From Linnemannia hyalina (lineage: Eukaryota; Mortierellomycota; Mortierellomycetes; Mortierellales; Mortierellaceae), in contig JAHRHY010000004.1 of the NCBI GenBank assembly GCA_019671135.1, positions 124,001 through 188,000 of the forward strand: a stretch of DNA of 64,000 nt. Reading direction: 5' to 3'. How positions within the stretch are numbered: the stretch's first letter is position 1; each line of letters starts with the position of its first letter. Shown one piece after another: positions 9,921 to 20,250 of the stretch. Under the pieces are notes generated by a model. That model worked only from the letters and a program-made list of their open reading frames with translations. It made no database searches and had not been told where the DNA came from. Position numbers and translations under genes: made by a program.

Positions 9921-10185
9921 ATGACCATCGCCAGAGTCTTCCTAATCTCAATCGCTGCAGCTGTTACTCCATCTCTGGCGCTCCAGTGTATTGGAGACTT
10001 GAAACCATATTGCTACGATACCACTACTCTGACGCCGAGAGGCTATACAGGGATGAAATGTGTTAGCATGGGCGATGGTGGGTGTCCCCCTGTGCGGCGT
10101 CTGCTGTCAGCATTTGGAAAAGCGAAGTTGCATACTGTTGTGGATGCTCTCCCTTTGCCAACACTTACTTCCTGTTGCACGTCCT
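9921..10185 (+). pseudogene. Small secreted Cys-rich protein, copy A (frameshifted)
   Basis: Opens MTIARVFLISIAAAVTPSLA, a signal peptide, then LQCIGDLKPYC and GYTGMKCVSMGDGGC, nearly identical to the intact copy at 20,886. After GGC an extra C (CCCCCTGTGCGG against CCCCTATACGG) shifts the frame. The expected GVCCQHL is only readable one base over, and the C-terminal CGLPEG region is not preserved. One cysteine of the N-terminal CC pair is also changed (PYCYD for PYCCD). The ORF therefore ends in unrelated sequence. A partial 55-bp echo of 10,153-10,207 lies at 10,301-10,352. The promoter is similar to copy B, so RNA may still be made. Confidence 0.8.
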
Positions 10186-10446
10186 CCTGCTATTTGGTCC
10201 TTATCCTGCGTGCTTTCCGGGCATTTCTGTACCTACTGCTAAACGAAAGACGGAAAGAGCAAGAGAGAAAAAGGTGACTTGTGAGTCTTCTGCAGAGACT
10301 CCCCTTTGCCCACACGTACTTCCTGTGCGTCCTCCTCCTACCTGGTCCTATACGATCAGCGCAACGTCCTTGCCAGCACTTAATCTCTTCGAGTTCCAGT
10401 CCCCGCTCGCATCCTGTTGTCCCAATAGAGGAAAAAAAAAGAGAGT

Positions 10447-11300
10447 AGTCAATAACTAAGCCGACATGCAGTGCCACCAGCCGATACACTTGCCAAGAGA
10501 GAGATGTATTGCCGGCCTACAGTGTGCATGCGATACTATACCTTTTGATTACCCGCGTTCGCAGTCGGCAACCATTGTGTGCAAGCAGGCTACGACAGAG
10601 AGATGACTCATCTGTACTATGTAGCCCCACAGAGATAGGGCCATGTCACGGAGAACTGACCCATCACACCTGTGCTGTTGCGATGCGGACAAACCCCATA
10701 AGAAAGAAAAGTAGTGGATTGAAGAAGGAAGGGCGGAAGAAAAGGAGCGTCGCCAATAACTAAACGACGTGCAGCGCCACCAGCCGATACACTCGCCAAG
10801 GGAGAGATGTATTGTCGGCCTACAGTGTGCATGCGATACTATACCTTTGATTACCCGCGTTCGCAGTCGGCAACCATTGTGTGCAAGCAGGCTACGACAG
10901 AGAGATGACTCATCTGTACTATGTAGCCCCACAGAGATAGGGCCATGTCAAGGAGAACTGACCCATCACACCTCTGCTGTTGCGATGCGGACAAACCCCA
11001 TAAGAAAGAAAAGTGGTGGATTGAAGAAGGAAGGGCGGAAGAAAAGGAGCGTCGCCAATAACTAAACGACGTGCAGCGCCACCAGCCGATACGCTCGCCA
11101 AGGGAGAGATGTATTGTCGGCCTACAGTGTGCATGCGATACTATACCTTTGATTACCCGCGTTCGCAGTCGGCAACCATTGTGTGCAAGCAGGCTACGAC
11201 AGAGAGATGACTCATCTGTACTATGTAGCCCCACAGAGATAGGGCCATGTCACGGAGAACTGACCCATCACACCTCTGCTGTTGCAAGGCGGACGATTCC
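10447..11300 (+). repeat. 302-bp tandem repeat, three copies
   Basis: Units start at about 10,447, 10,749 and 11,051 (period exactly 302, for example CGCAGTCGGCAACC at each step). Units 2 and 3 differ at only a few sites; unit 1 is slightly more divergent and the last is cut at about 250 bp. Each unit holds frames of about 80-98 codons on both strands, but these lack a common ATG and are mirrored on the opposite strand, so I do not call them genes. The array directly follows copy A of the secreted-protein gene and is absent behind copy B. Confidence 0.9.
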
Positions 11301-11548
11301 CAAGGAGAAAAATAACTGAGAAGGAAAGGCAAGAGGAGAAGGAAAAGGCAAGAGGAGATGGAAGGTAAGAGCATAAGGAGAATTGGGCCCAAAAAAAATG
11401 CGATAACTTATTTATTACGTCACCGTAGTAATTGGAGTATTTACTTTTCTGACGAAGAAGACGTCCCGCCAAGCATCCTAAGGCTCCCAATCCAACCTTA
11501 ACTCTAAACCACCGAATTCAGCTTCCCCTTGCAACAACCACCTTCGCC

Positions 11549-13901
11549 ATGGAGGATCAGCTTGCCACACCCAAACATCTGCAGAAACCTGAATTCGCCG
11601 AGCTCGTGTCATTAGGGGACCCTACAGGGGTGGGCTATGCCAACACTCATCCACCATCCCAGTGGCTCCCAGAATTTTTCTTTGGCCAATTAGCGGGAAA
11701 CGCCAAAACATACATCTCCCTTCTCAGCACGCTGGAGAAACGAAAAAGACTCCCACAACCCATCGCTCTCTACGCCAAGGCGCTGTTTGACTACTACTCT
11801 TCAGAACCAGGAGCGACTCTGTTGAATCAAATATACCAGCGGTCCGTCACGAAAACCACTGACAACACATATGGGGCGTTGAAAAGGGCAGACTTGCTGC
11901 GGAAACACATATTAGATCCAGGCGCAGGTAAATAGTTTGGATAGCTTAAACCCTTTGAAAATGCTGCATTCCATACCTTTTTTTTGATGGTGATTGACGA
12001 CTCGTCGCAACTTAATGTTCGATGCTTTACGTAGAACACAGGACCAAGAAGAGGCGCTCACCCAGCAAGACGACCACAGGCGAGAAGACAGGTCGGAATA
12101 CTCCTCACGCTATCACAAGTCATGTCGATCAACAACTGGAAGTCGAGGAAGATGTGGCCGCCGAGCAAGACGAGCTGCAGGTAATTTTTGTGTGAGATAT
12201 TTGCGCTTGAGTCTCAGGACTTTTATCTGATTGTTTTGCTCTTTTTCGTCTCCATGTCGGCTCTGTTACGTATAGGAGAACGACATCAACATTACACCTT
12301 TGGAGCACTTGTCATGTGAAGAGGTAAGTCTTCATTATAGGAGAGAGGAGAGAATGTGCATGTCCAACGTTTATTGTCTCGTACAAATATCTAAGCATAA
12401 TGCGTATTTATTAATCTATGATTATTGATTTCTGATGTGACTTGTCGTAGTGGAATGTTGATGGCTCGTGCGTCATGTGCCTTTGCATGGACTATCAACT
12501 GGCGGCAACAGCGGCTCTCCGGAGTGGGACTCTGTTGAAGGCCAACACGGCTGACTACGCGTAAGGCCGATCTGTTATTTTTATTCTATTGTTTGATCCG
12601 TTTGAGACTAAATGCATATAATAATATGTCCTTTATTTAACGATCCATTATTTGAAACTATTTAGAATCCTCGCGGGAGTCTTCGTCCCTTTCTCTGCGA
12701 CAGCATTGATGAAAAATGTCTTTTCAAGTTCCACGCTCAAGGCTATCCGAAAAAACGTGTCGATTAGCGCCCCAGATGTCGATATTGATGATTCAGTGGT
12801 CCAAACGGCCATTCGTGTAAGTAAACTAAACGTTTTACGATGCTGAAAGGATCACGAATTGCTGTTCGTATTTTGCTCCCACTAAATAACTCCTCCTATC
12901 TTATAGCTGCACGCAAATGGCCAACACGACGACGCGGCAGTTCACCTCCAGAATCTGAAAAACATGAGAATGCTGCAGCTCTTCGGCACCGCGTAAGTCA
13001 CTCAGCCTTTGAAATCCTCTAGCTATATGGACGTGATAGATAACGCTGATTTCATTTAATAGTGACACAGCCATGCATTATTCGTATCTCGTTAAATTTA
13101 GGTTGAGTAATCTCCCCTTGCGTCCTATTGAAGTGTCGGAAGAAACACTAATAACGAACTATGTGTCCCCCCTCCTGAGAACATTCACCCACTATCCATC
13201 GGAGGAGATTATCGCACACTTGTAAGTCTTAATGAGATTCGATAGGATGCCGTTATATCTTTGGTTTTACCTCTCCGCCCGTCGCCCCGCTATAACCATT
13301 TTAACCATGCTTAAAAACATTTATCCTTTTTTCTTTCTGATAAGTCCGAATACGGCGTCCACGACTCAAGTTACCCTCAACATCAAGCCGGACCGGCCAG
13401 ACTTCAAGGTGGCATGGGAGGATACCGAGATTGCGTTTGGTGAAGTGACCGGGATGGCTCAAAAGTCGGACAAGAGGAAAAATGGGTGGGATTTGTGGCG
13501 ACTGCTGAGATTCGGCAAGGCGGCCCTGGAGGCGGGAGCTGCCTCGGTCCCCCTGGTACAGGTGGTCTACGATCTCGGAACTATCTGGAACATGTGCACA
13601 CCGGTCCGTGGATTGTATATCGCGATTGAGATTGGACCATTCATGATGCCTACACATCTTTATGCAGTCGGAGGACTCCAAGCATCGCTGGCCCCTCTCT
13701 TGTGGCTTCAGGTATCATCTATTCGATTGGATTGAAGCAATTTTTTGCATATTTATTTTGTACTAGTTTACGCAGCGACCTTGACCGATTTGAAACCATT
13801 GTTTTTGATAGAAGGAAATTATTAAAGTACAGGACTCAACCCGCCGTCGGCGCTCGTGGAGAACCTCCGATATCGACAGCATCAAAGAGAGGCTCCATTA
13901 G
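11549..13901 (+). CDS. Nine-exon protein of unknown function with a PD-(D/E)XK-like C-terminal core (511 aa)
   Basis: Exons 11549-11927, 12035-12180, 12276-12323, 12451-12560, 12666-12816, 12907-12992, 13063-13221, 13345-13711 and 13812-13901. All introns are GT-AG and all phases close, giving 511 codons with no internal stop, so this is the one intact multi-exon gene in the repeat-rich half. The N-terminus (EFAELVSLGDPTGVGYANTH) has no domain I know. Residues about 85-175 are basic and low-complexity. Exon 8 (from residue 360) carries RPDFKVAWEDTEIAFGEVTG, then KNGWDLWRLLRFGKAAL and PLVQVVYDLGTIW. PD...(13 residues)...GEV resembles the acidic pair of PD-(D/E)XK nucleases, though Thr stands where the family lysine is expected. 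Related nuclease domains are known partners of NTPases in Crinkler-type effectors; dead NTPase pieces lie downstream on the other strand. Function unproven. Confidence 0.7.
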
Positions 13902-14148
13902 ATCAAGATCGTCCTGGAGTGTTGTATTCTCGATCACGTTGCTTTGATTGTATTGCTTCAACTGATATGTACCATTAAAAAGAATAACAATGCGTATAGC
14001 AACGACCATCGATCTTCTAAGCAAGTTTCTGAAGACCACGCAAATACTTTTAATCTCGCCGTTTTCAACGTTTAACAAAGCAAAGAACGAGGGTAGCGCG
14101 ACCTCGCGAAAGAAGTGCGCACCACAAAGGCCTCCAAGTCTCAGCGGA

Positions 14149-14150
<2 letters not shown>

Positions 14151-14182
<32 letters not shown>
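14151..14182. repeat. Poly(T) tract, 32 bp
   Basis: Uninterrupted T run in the gap between the nine-exon gene and the minus-strand pseudogene that ends at 14,360. Confidence 0.9.
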
Positions 14183-14183
<1 letters not shown>

Positions 14184-14359
14184 GTGGTCGCTGTTTTACG
14201 AATATGCCCAACAACGTGAGAAAGGATTACAAAACAAAAAAAAACACTTGCAGATGGTGTTTTAATTACTATGCTACTTGATGGCTGGTTAGTGTTTACA
14301 TGTCGTGGGGTCATCCTCCCTTAACTTTTTTGATACTTGTCTTCAGAATGCCGCTTGTG

Positions 14360-15035
14360 TCATTTTAGCTTGTCCAGAAACTCGACGTAGCGACGTGGGA
14401 AGATGTTTGGAAAGTTCTTGCCATCGATGCCGATCGACACACGCTGGAGGCCTTCAAGTTCAGGCGCAGGGTCAGGACGAACGACCTGGAACTGGACAAC
14501 CTCAGCAGGATAGATGACTTACCATACTAATATATGTCCCAGTGACACTGGGCAGTAATTGTGGTGGTTGCTGTTGACCGCATGGGACACTTGTTGTCAG
14601 TGACTATTGACGCTATTTTCGTTGTTTCCTCTGCTCCTTTTCCAGTTGCAAGCGCTTTCTTGACGTCGCTTGGCTCAAGGACTTGTTGCAATTTCAACCA
14701 CGGTTGACCAGTCAAAAATTTTCTTTCCCTCTTTTTTGTTCCACACCCTTCTTTTCGAGGGCAGTTGGACAAAAGCTGGGTATGACAGCCCATTGATCTT
14801 GACAAAAATATGTCCAGACTATCCATCTCGCATTCTCTCTGGGCCCCGGACCATCTCGGGGAGATATTCTTTCGGCGACAGGGTCGACTTGTGACTTTGT
14901 CGCTCTTGTTCGATCACTATAAAGTCGATTTGAAATGGCTGGATAAAATGGGGACGGGAAAGAATAGTAATTTTATTCAATTTGGCGAAGACAGGATCCT
15001 TTTAGTGATCCGGTCAAGCCACATTTGATTCTCAG
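14360..15035 (-). pseudogene. C-terminal part of a Crinkler-like/NTPase-associated family protein, with stops
   Basis: Read on the minus strand: FAKLNKITILSRPHFIQPFQ, DFIVIEQERQSHKS, EYLPEMVRGPERMRDG, a TAG (expected Trp), GHIFVKINGLSYPAFVQLP, DWSTVVEIATSP, a TGA, then AKRRQESACNWKRSRG, another stop, YCPVSLGHI, TAA, and finally AEVVQFQVVRPDPAPELEGL, RVSIGIDGKNFPNIFPRRYV and EFLDKLK with TGA at 14,360. The last blocks match, from memory, the C-terminal blocks of a protein family abundant in Mortierella genomes that is often annotated Crinkler-like. At least four in-frame stops and one frame change make it dead. A 54-codon frame on the plus strand over 14,369-14,529 is the mirror image of this coding and not a gene. 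Confidence 0.6.
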
Positions 15036-15810
15036 TTCTTCAATTAGAAATGGCTGCTGCTTAACTGCAGCACCTAACCTTAACATGACCTTAGAGGGGC
15101 AAAAAGGAAGGCTCTACTATTGATCTGAAGATAGAAAAGTGGAACAAGGCCAAAGAAGGTGGGGATCTTGATTATCCGAATGGACCGCGAGCTAGGACTG
15201 AATCCGTGAGGATGAACCGGGAGGGAATTAAGGAGACTGTATATATGAAGTCCTGAAGGGGCGGAGTGCTGATAGTGAAGTAGACCCCGTGGTGTTGATG
15301 GTGCTGCTAAATCCATCGAAAGTGTTGACTATGTACCTCGATTCGCCATTAAACGATAGATCGGCCAGTTCCAATGCTGGTGGGTGGATCGATGACTGGT
15401 GGAAACGTGGGCAGGGAGAAAAGTGGATCTCTATGAGATCAGGGGTGGTGCGATAGTGTCAAGGATAGGATGAATGAGCCGGTCGGTGGTGGGCTTCCTT
15501 GTGCTACCCGATACGCATTGTGTTTGTTGTTGACAATGCACCGGGGTGGCGAAGAGATCCTGCTCTCAATGCTGACTGAGAATGGAACGGGCACATGGCT
15601 AGGACACGCCATCGGTGGCAATGTCTGTCGAGTCGCCTTTGCTGGTCAAAATAACAATCAAAAGAGTGGATCAAAAGAATATGAAAAAAGAGAAATGAAG
15701 CGCCTCGAGCCAATTGTTCGGTTCCGAATTATTTTATTACACTACGAAATGGTGGTCACTAGAACGGCACCAAAATACCACCCATAGGGGAGATCCCCAT
15801 TTACATCACT
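15036..15810 (-). other. Degenerate sequence with scraps of minus-strand coding
   Basis: No continuous gene. Around 15,240-15,390 the minus strand reads ALELADLSFNGESRYIVNTF before decaying, which looks protein-like. The remainder is broken by stops in all frames. Probably the eroded middle of the pseudogene cluster. Confidence 0.35.
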
Positions 15811-16190
15811 CTATTGTTCGTCACTGAGCTTGACGGAGAGATACTTTTTGGTGGTGTGGCTACCGATTTGGAGGTAGCGGATATTAAGTTTGCCGATAAG
15901 AGTAACCAGCCCTCCCAATTTGTAGGCCAAGTCGTTGATAATGTCGTCGGTCGAAAAGTCAGCTGCCTTGAGGATGAACTCCTGGATGCCGTTGTCGAAG
16001 ATGATTTTCTCCATCTCTTTTGTTTGCGGTTGCAGTTCGTCCATGCTGCTGGAGTTGGTGCTGCGCTGTTGACGTCCTCATGGGTTTCTCCAGACGTCAC
16101 GTTTTCGTCTTCCGAGCGTGGCAGGTACTGGACGCGGTCGCTCGGCTGCTTGATGCCGCGTGCTTGGTGTCGGTGTTGATGCCCGGGCAT
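15811..16190 (-). pseudogene. 3' exon(s) of an unrecognised gene, frame change near 16,045
   Basis: An upstream frame (16,190 to about 16,045) reads IKQPSDRVQYLPRSEDENVT and then GETHEDVNSAAPTPAA. At that point the sense moves to another frame, MDELQPQTKEMEKIIFDNGI followed by QEFILKAADFSTDDIINDLA, YKLGGLVTLIGKLNIRYLQI and GSHTTKKYLSVKLSDEQ, with TAG at 15,811. No intron with good signals explains the change, so a frameshift is likely. After the stop the frame remains readable for about 20 codons (SDVNGDLPYGWYFGAVL), suggesting the TAG is itself a mutation. No domain recognised. Predicted mixed alpha/beta with a helical start. Confidence 0.45.
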
Positions 16191-16506
16191 GTTGGGGCTG
16201 GAAGCGTTGGTGTGGTAGGTTGTTTGAGGCAGATAGGGTGTTGTTTCCGATGGAAGGGGGATGATGGCTGCCGGAATACGTTCGTGGTAACCCTTTTTTG
16301 GGTGTGAGATGAAGGGTGAAATATTTTATTCAAATATCAGCCTCGTGTCTGAGCACAAGGTGAACAAGGGGTAGCCAGTGCTTGCACCCTAACCTAGTGT
16401 CCGGTCTTGAAACGGCGGTCCTGGTCCTCGTACCAAGGGTTGAATACCTGTGTCATCGGAATCGGTTATTATCAGAGACGAGCCACGTCAAGTTGGTGTC
16501 AAGAAT

Positions 16507-18300
16507 CTAGTTGGTGGCGGAGGGCACGCGACAAAAACAAAATCCGGGCGTGTTCAACGAAATAAGGACAAAAGCAATGTAAGCTTCAACCTGACAGCCT
16601 GGGGCCTGGCAGCCTTTGGGCCAAACGTGGCAGTCCGAACAAAAGTCGTCGTCACCATCATGGACATCATCGTTGTTTTCTTCGTCCCAGTCGCCAAGCA
16701 CGAGAACAGAGTCCTTGTTTTCAAATATACCCCAAGGCACTTCTCTACTCGATTGAACAAGAAACACAAGTGCACGAGCGACAAAAGTAGGACGTTAATA
16801 TTAGATGAGCATGTGCAGAGGCATTGACGAAGCAACGGCTGACTTGTGGAATAATTTTGGTTATGCATAATGTACGGGGTGGTGGTGATAGCATAGTCTT
16901 CATCTTCCTCAACTCCCGACCTCTTCGAAGCAAGGGATCTGTCCTGACTTTCGATCTCCTTCACTACGCCGTTTGCTCTGTTTGATAGAAAGTAACAAGA
17001 GAGTCAATCCAAGGATTATCAGTAGGGTTGTTCAAGTAGATCAGCAGCCCAATGGCATCGCCTATACCTCCGTATGTGAGGACGTTGTGGTGGTAGTGGC
17101 GGAGGTACTGGAGCCTTGGTCGTCATCATCGTCGTCGTCGTCATTCAACAACGCGCACTTGTTTTTTCTGTTTAAGGAACAACGTCACTAAAAAAAGCAA
17201 GTGTTAGGAAATAAGCTGGATGCATAGCACGTCGGTATGTATATCAATAGCACTGCTGGCATCGTCCATAACTGGTTCGCAAGAGCCGTTTTGATCGTGG
17301 CTAATGTTTCTCAAATGCGAATGCGAATAAATGGATTTTACATTGGTTTTACATGATGCGAATGCGAATGCTACTTCGATTCGATTCGCATTTTACAGGG
17401 AAATAAAGGGTGCGAATAATTTCTGAGAAACACTGATCGTGGCGCGGTGGATGTGCTGACATATCCTTCCTCTTCCTTTTCTTCCTCTTCCTTTTCTTCC
17501 TCTTCCTTGTGTTCAATCAAGCTGCGTCTTGGACTTGTAAAAACGCCACCGAAAAGACAAGATGTAAGTGGCGAATGCTCTCGAAGTAGCATAAAGAGGT
17601 GTTGTTGCAAAATTGGGGAAGGTTCGATAACGGTCGAACAGGCGATCGTTGCGCCTGCAGTTGATATAGGTTGTCGGTTTGTTACTCCTTTAATAGAGAC
17701 TAGGGTTGCTCAACGCGCACACACACTCACACACACACATAAAATGATGGTCAGCTAATCGTTGGTAAAAGTGTCTCTGAAAAATGGCGGGCTTCCCATT
17801 TTCTATATACACAGTATCTACATTGCTACAGTACGGTGAGGTAGACGTTGGGCAAGGGGGTATGGATTTTGTAACAGTATGTACGAGTGGTTCGGAAATG
17901 CCATGGCGGCATTCATACCTGGGACGATTGTTTTTCTTGTTTTGTAGAGCTTCAGCTGTTTTCCTCTTCTCTCTATTTAGCCAAAGCGCCACCAGGCAAA
18001 AGCATCAGCGATGGAGACTGCTCGACTAGGGTAACGGGAGGTATGCTATATGCGGAATAGGTGTGAATGGGACTTTGTTCAAACCTTTCGCGTGTGCGCA
18101 TTATGTGGACTGGTTGTGCATCAACAAAGTCGTCATCGCTGTCTGGTGCTCGAGCTTGAACTTCAAACTTGCTTTGCAAAGCGCCACCAGAGAAACAAAG
18201 TGTTAGTGACGGAGGATCGCTTTTTAGGACATCAGGAGGTGCAACAAGTTGTCGTAGAGGGAAAGGGCGGTGTCGTTCGTACTCTTGCGAGTGCATTTGG
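16507..18300 (-). pseudogene. Remnant of an Asp/Glu-rich multi-exon gene
   Basis: Several minus-strand blocks look like exons: about 18,080-18,210 (SKFEVQARAPDSDDDFVDAQ), about 17,440-17,530 (SLIEHKEEEEKEEEEKEEEG), about 17,068-17,170 (an Asp run then STSATTTTTSSHTE ending at a GTATAG donor), about 16,840-16,970 (VKEIESQDRSLASKRSGVEE) and about 16,590-16,760 (REVPWGIFENKDSVLVLGDW, then ENNDDVHDGDDDF, CSDCHVWPKGCQ). They cannot be joined into one frame by hand. Three blocks begin with a shared segment, seen as a GGTGGCG(C/T)TTT core preceded by T-rich DNA near 17,540, 17,985 and 18,180. Whether this is a living gene with many small exons or a decayed one is open. Confidence 0.35.
17464..17509. 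repeat. 15-bp minisatellite (TTCCTCTTCCTTTTC x3)
   Basis: Three near-perfect 15-bp units. Read on the minus strand they encode the EEEKE repeats of the acidic remnant at 16.5-18.3 kb. Confidence 0.8.
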
Positions 18301-18719
18301 GGGTTTCAAACCTTGACATTTGACGACGTTTAACCAAATGCACCATCAAGGAAATCCCCCAAGGAAATAAGTTTCCTCGAGGGCTAATGTATTTCGAAAT
18401 GCTTCGATTTAGATGTGGATATGTCAAAGTTTGAAACCCCTATTGTGTGTGAGGTGCGAGTGAGGGTGTGAATGCATGAAGACAGCATGAGAAGCTTGGG
18501 AGAGCGTATGAACAGTGTGGGAGGAAGAAAGAAGCTAAAACAAAGAGAACCAGCCCAGCTTCGCCTTTATGTTCACATGCTAGAGTTTTGACTCTGTTTG
18601 TTTCATCAAACCTGTCCACCAAATAGACTTTTCTCTGTCTCTTTCTCTATCTCTCTCTGTATCGCTGCCTAAGAGACTCGTGTACAATCATGGAGCCTTA
18701 TTGGGTATCGCTGTGCTTT
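18301..18719. other. Spacer between pseudogene remnants
   Basis: No supportable gene or repeat. Pyrimidine-rich stretch near 18,625-18,660. Confidence 0.5.
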
Positions 18720-19405
18720 TACCGGCGAGTTTGGAACAACGTCGCCTTCGTTGTTTCCTCAGCAAAAGTTGCTCCTTTATTCACAAATAGTCTAATTTTC
18801 GAAGGATGATACGTCGACAGGACACCAAGGGATTTGACGTCCAAAATGATGCTTGAAGAGATTGTTTCAACACTCAATGATTCCAACATTGGTCGCGAAC
18901 CGGTTTCCAGGTAAGACGACTAGAATTTTGTACTGCCCTTGTCGCTTAGAACCTGGGTTTCATCCACCACCAGCCTCAACTTAGACTCGCTTGAGAAATT
19001 GGGATAGGTATGAGCAGCAAGACACTCTCGGACTGAAAGAAGTTCGTGTCGGACGATGGGCCTCAATGCTGACTCAAATATTGTAAGCCCTTCCAGCCTG
19101 TCACAAAGTATCGAGAGTAGTTCCGAGAAAACGTCTTGGAACATGCAAGGACAGACCTGGAGTAAAGCCCAACTTGCGCTGGAAAACGTCTGGCGGCGGC
19201 CGGAAACCTGCAAACAGTATTTGAGGACCAACAGTCGGGAAAGGAAAAGCAAAAGGGTCATGTTCCTTGCGAAGGTGCTCTGTCCAGGACGTTGTGACTG
19301 TCGAAAAAGGAGTTCCTTTGCCGAGAACAGATTCTTTCGGCTGTAGAATATGGGGAGGGTATCGGCGATTCTTGACCTGCTATTGAGCAGCACAAACTGA
19401 TCAAA
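18720..19405 (-). pseudogene. P-loop NTPase (Crinkler-like family) fragment with in-frame stop
   Basis: The minus strand from about 19,405 reads IFDQFVLLNSRSRIADTLPI, FYSRKNLFSAKELLFRQ, RLLVLKYCLQVSGRRQTF, ALLQVCPCMFQDVFSELLSI, then SKLRLVVDETQVLSDKGSTK and F, followed by TAG at 18,920. The same frame then continues SSYLETGSRPMLESLSVETI, ILDVKSLGVLSTYHPSK and on to about 18,720. LRLVVDETQ is a Walker-B-like strand (hhhhDE) of the DEAQ type seen in NTPase families linked to Crinkler effectors; Thr replaces Ala. The stop most simply arises from CAG. The Walker A half should lie upstream and is not visible, since a TGA precedes the block near 19,415. Fragment only, not functional. Confidence 0.6.
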
Positions 19406-20035
19406 GATCCGTCATTTGATTTGGGGCGGACATTGGCGGGGAAGGGGGGGAAGGTGATGGCGACATCGTGGTGGTGGATGTTGGTGTTGGAGGGTGTTTT
19501 GAACTCAAAGAGATTTGTGTGGACCGTGATGAGGCTTGGCCAAGATTGGCGTCTTGACGGGTTCAGTCAGCTTATTTATTTGCTGTGTGCGCTTTTGTAA
19601 ACACGGGCGAGAGATAATAAAGGCTCAAAAGGCCAATAAGAAAAAAGAGAGGGACAATGAGAGAGGCAAAACGAGACAGGAAAGTGACAAGGGGTATGAA
19701 ACTCTGACAGAAAAAGGCTCAAGGCAGGTTGGAAGAGCGGGGGGATGCCAAGAGATCAAGGATTTACAGAAAAAGAGTCAGGAGTTCAGAGAAAAACAAG
19801 GAGAGGAACGCCAAAGAAAAGAAGGGACGCCAGTAGATGAAGACCATACCGAGAAAGGAAGGATGCGCTACGTACCTTGCAAGCACCGATAAAAAGGAGG
19901 TCAAATATCAGGGGATGCTGGAGAAAGGAGATGGGGGGAAGACAAGCCGAGTGAATGAAGGGGACAAAAAAGATGATGCGAAAGAATCGAGTGGAGAAGT
20001 AAAAGTGAAATGCCAAAAAATGCCAAAAAATGCCA
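19406..20035. other. Non-genic purine-rich stretch
   Basis: No supported gene. The plus strand is strongly purine-rich from about 19,610 onward, so an open frame such as the 118-codon one at 19,536 is a base-composition effect. Confidence 0.5.
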
Positions 20036-20250
20036 AGGGAGCGGTGAGTTAAAATAAGGCGAAGATAAAGGCAAGCCACCGCGAAGTAACGCGAACATAC
20101 CGTGAAAATGCAAAACGCAGAAACGATCAAAAACGGCAAAACAGGAAGGCGCAGAGATGATGCAGAACAAAAAAGAAAGGGAAAATGATCAAGGGTCGAT
20201 GAAATGAGCAAGGGTCGATGAAATGAGCAAGGGTCGATGAAATGAGCAAG
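20021..20250. repeat. Short tandem repeats in the duplicated segment
   Basis: Two small arrays: AAAAAATGCC x3 near 20,012-20,040, and a 20-bp unit GATGAAATGAGCAAGGGTC(A/G) repeated three times at about 20,189-20,250. Copy A of the duplication has a single unit at the matching place, so the second array grew after the duplication. Confidence 0.75.

Larger units (their letters stand above)
6784..10130 (+). repeat. Segmental duplication, copy A (interrupted by piggyBac)
   Basis: 6784-7205 and 9507-10130 match 20,036-20,480 and 20,503-21,100 in the same order and orientation. The shared segment is purine-rich upstream DNA, then a promoter with a TATA box, then a small secreted-protein gene. In copy A the two halves are separated by a 2.3-kb piggyBac element. 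The protein copy here carries a frameshift. Confidence 0.85.

Noticed and set aside
10509..11390. Repeated 80-127-codon frames on both strands of the 302-bp array
   Set aside because: They repeat with the array, lack a shared ATG (several open only at GTG), and the two strands mirror each other. Base composition of the repeat explains them.
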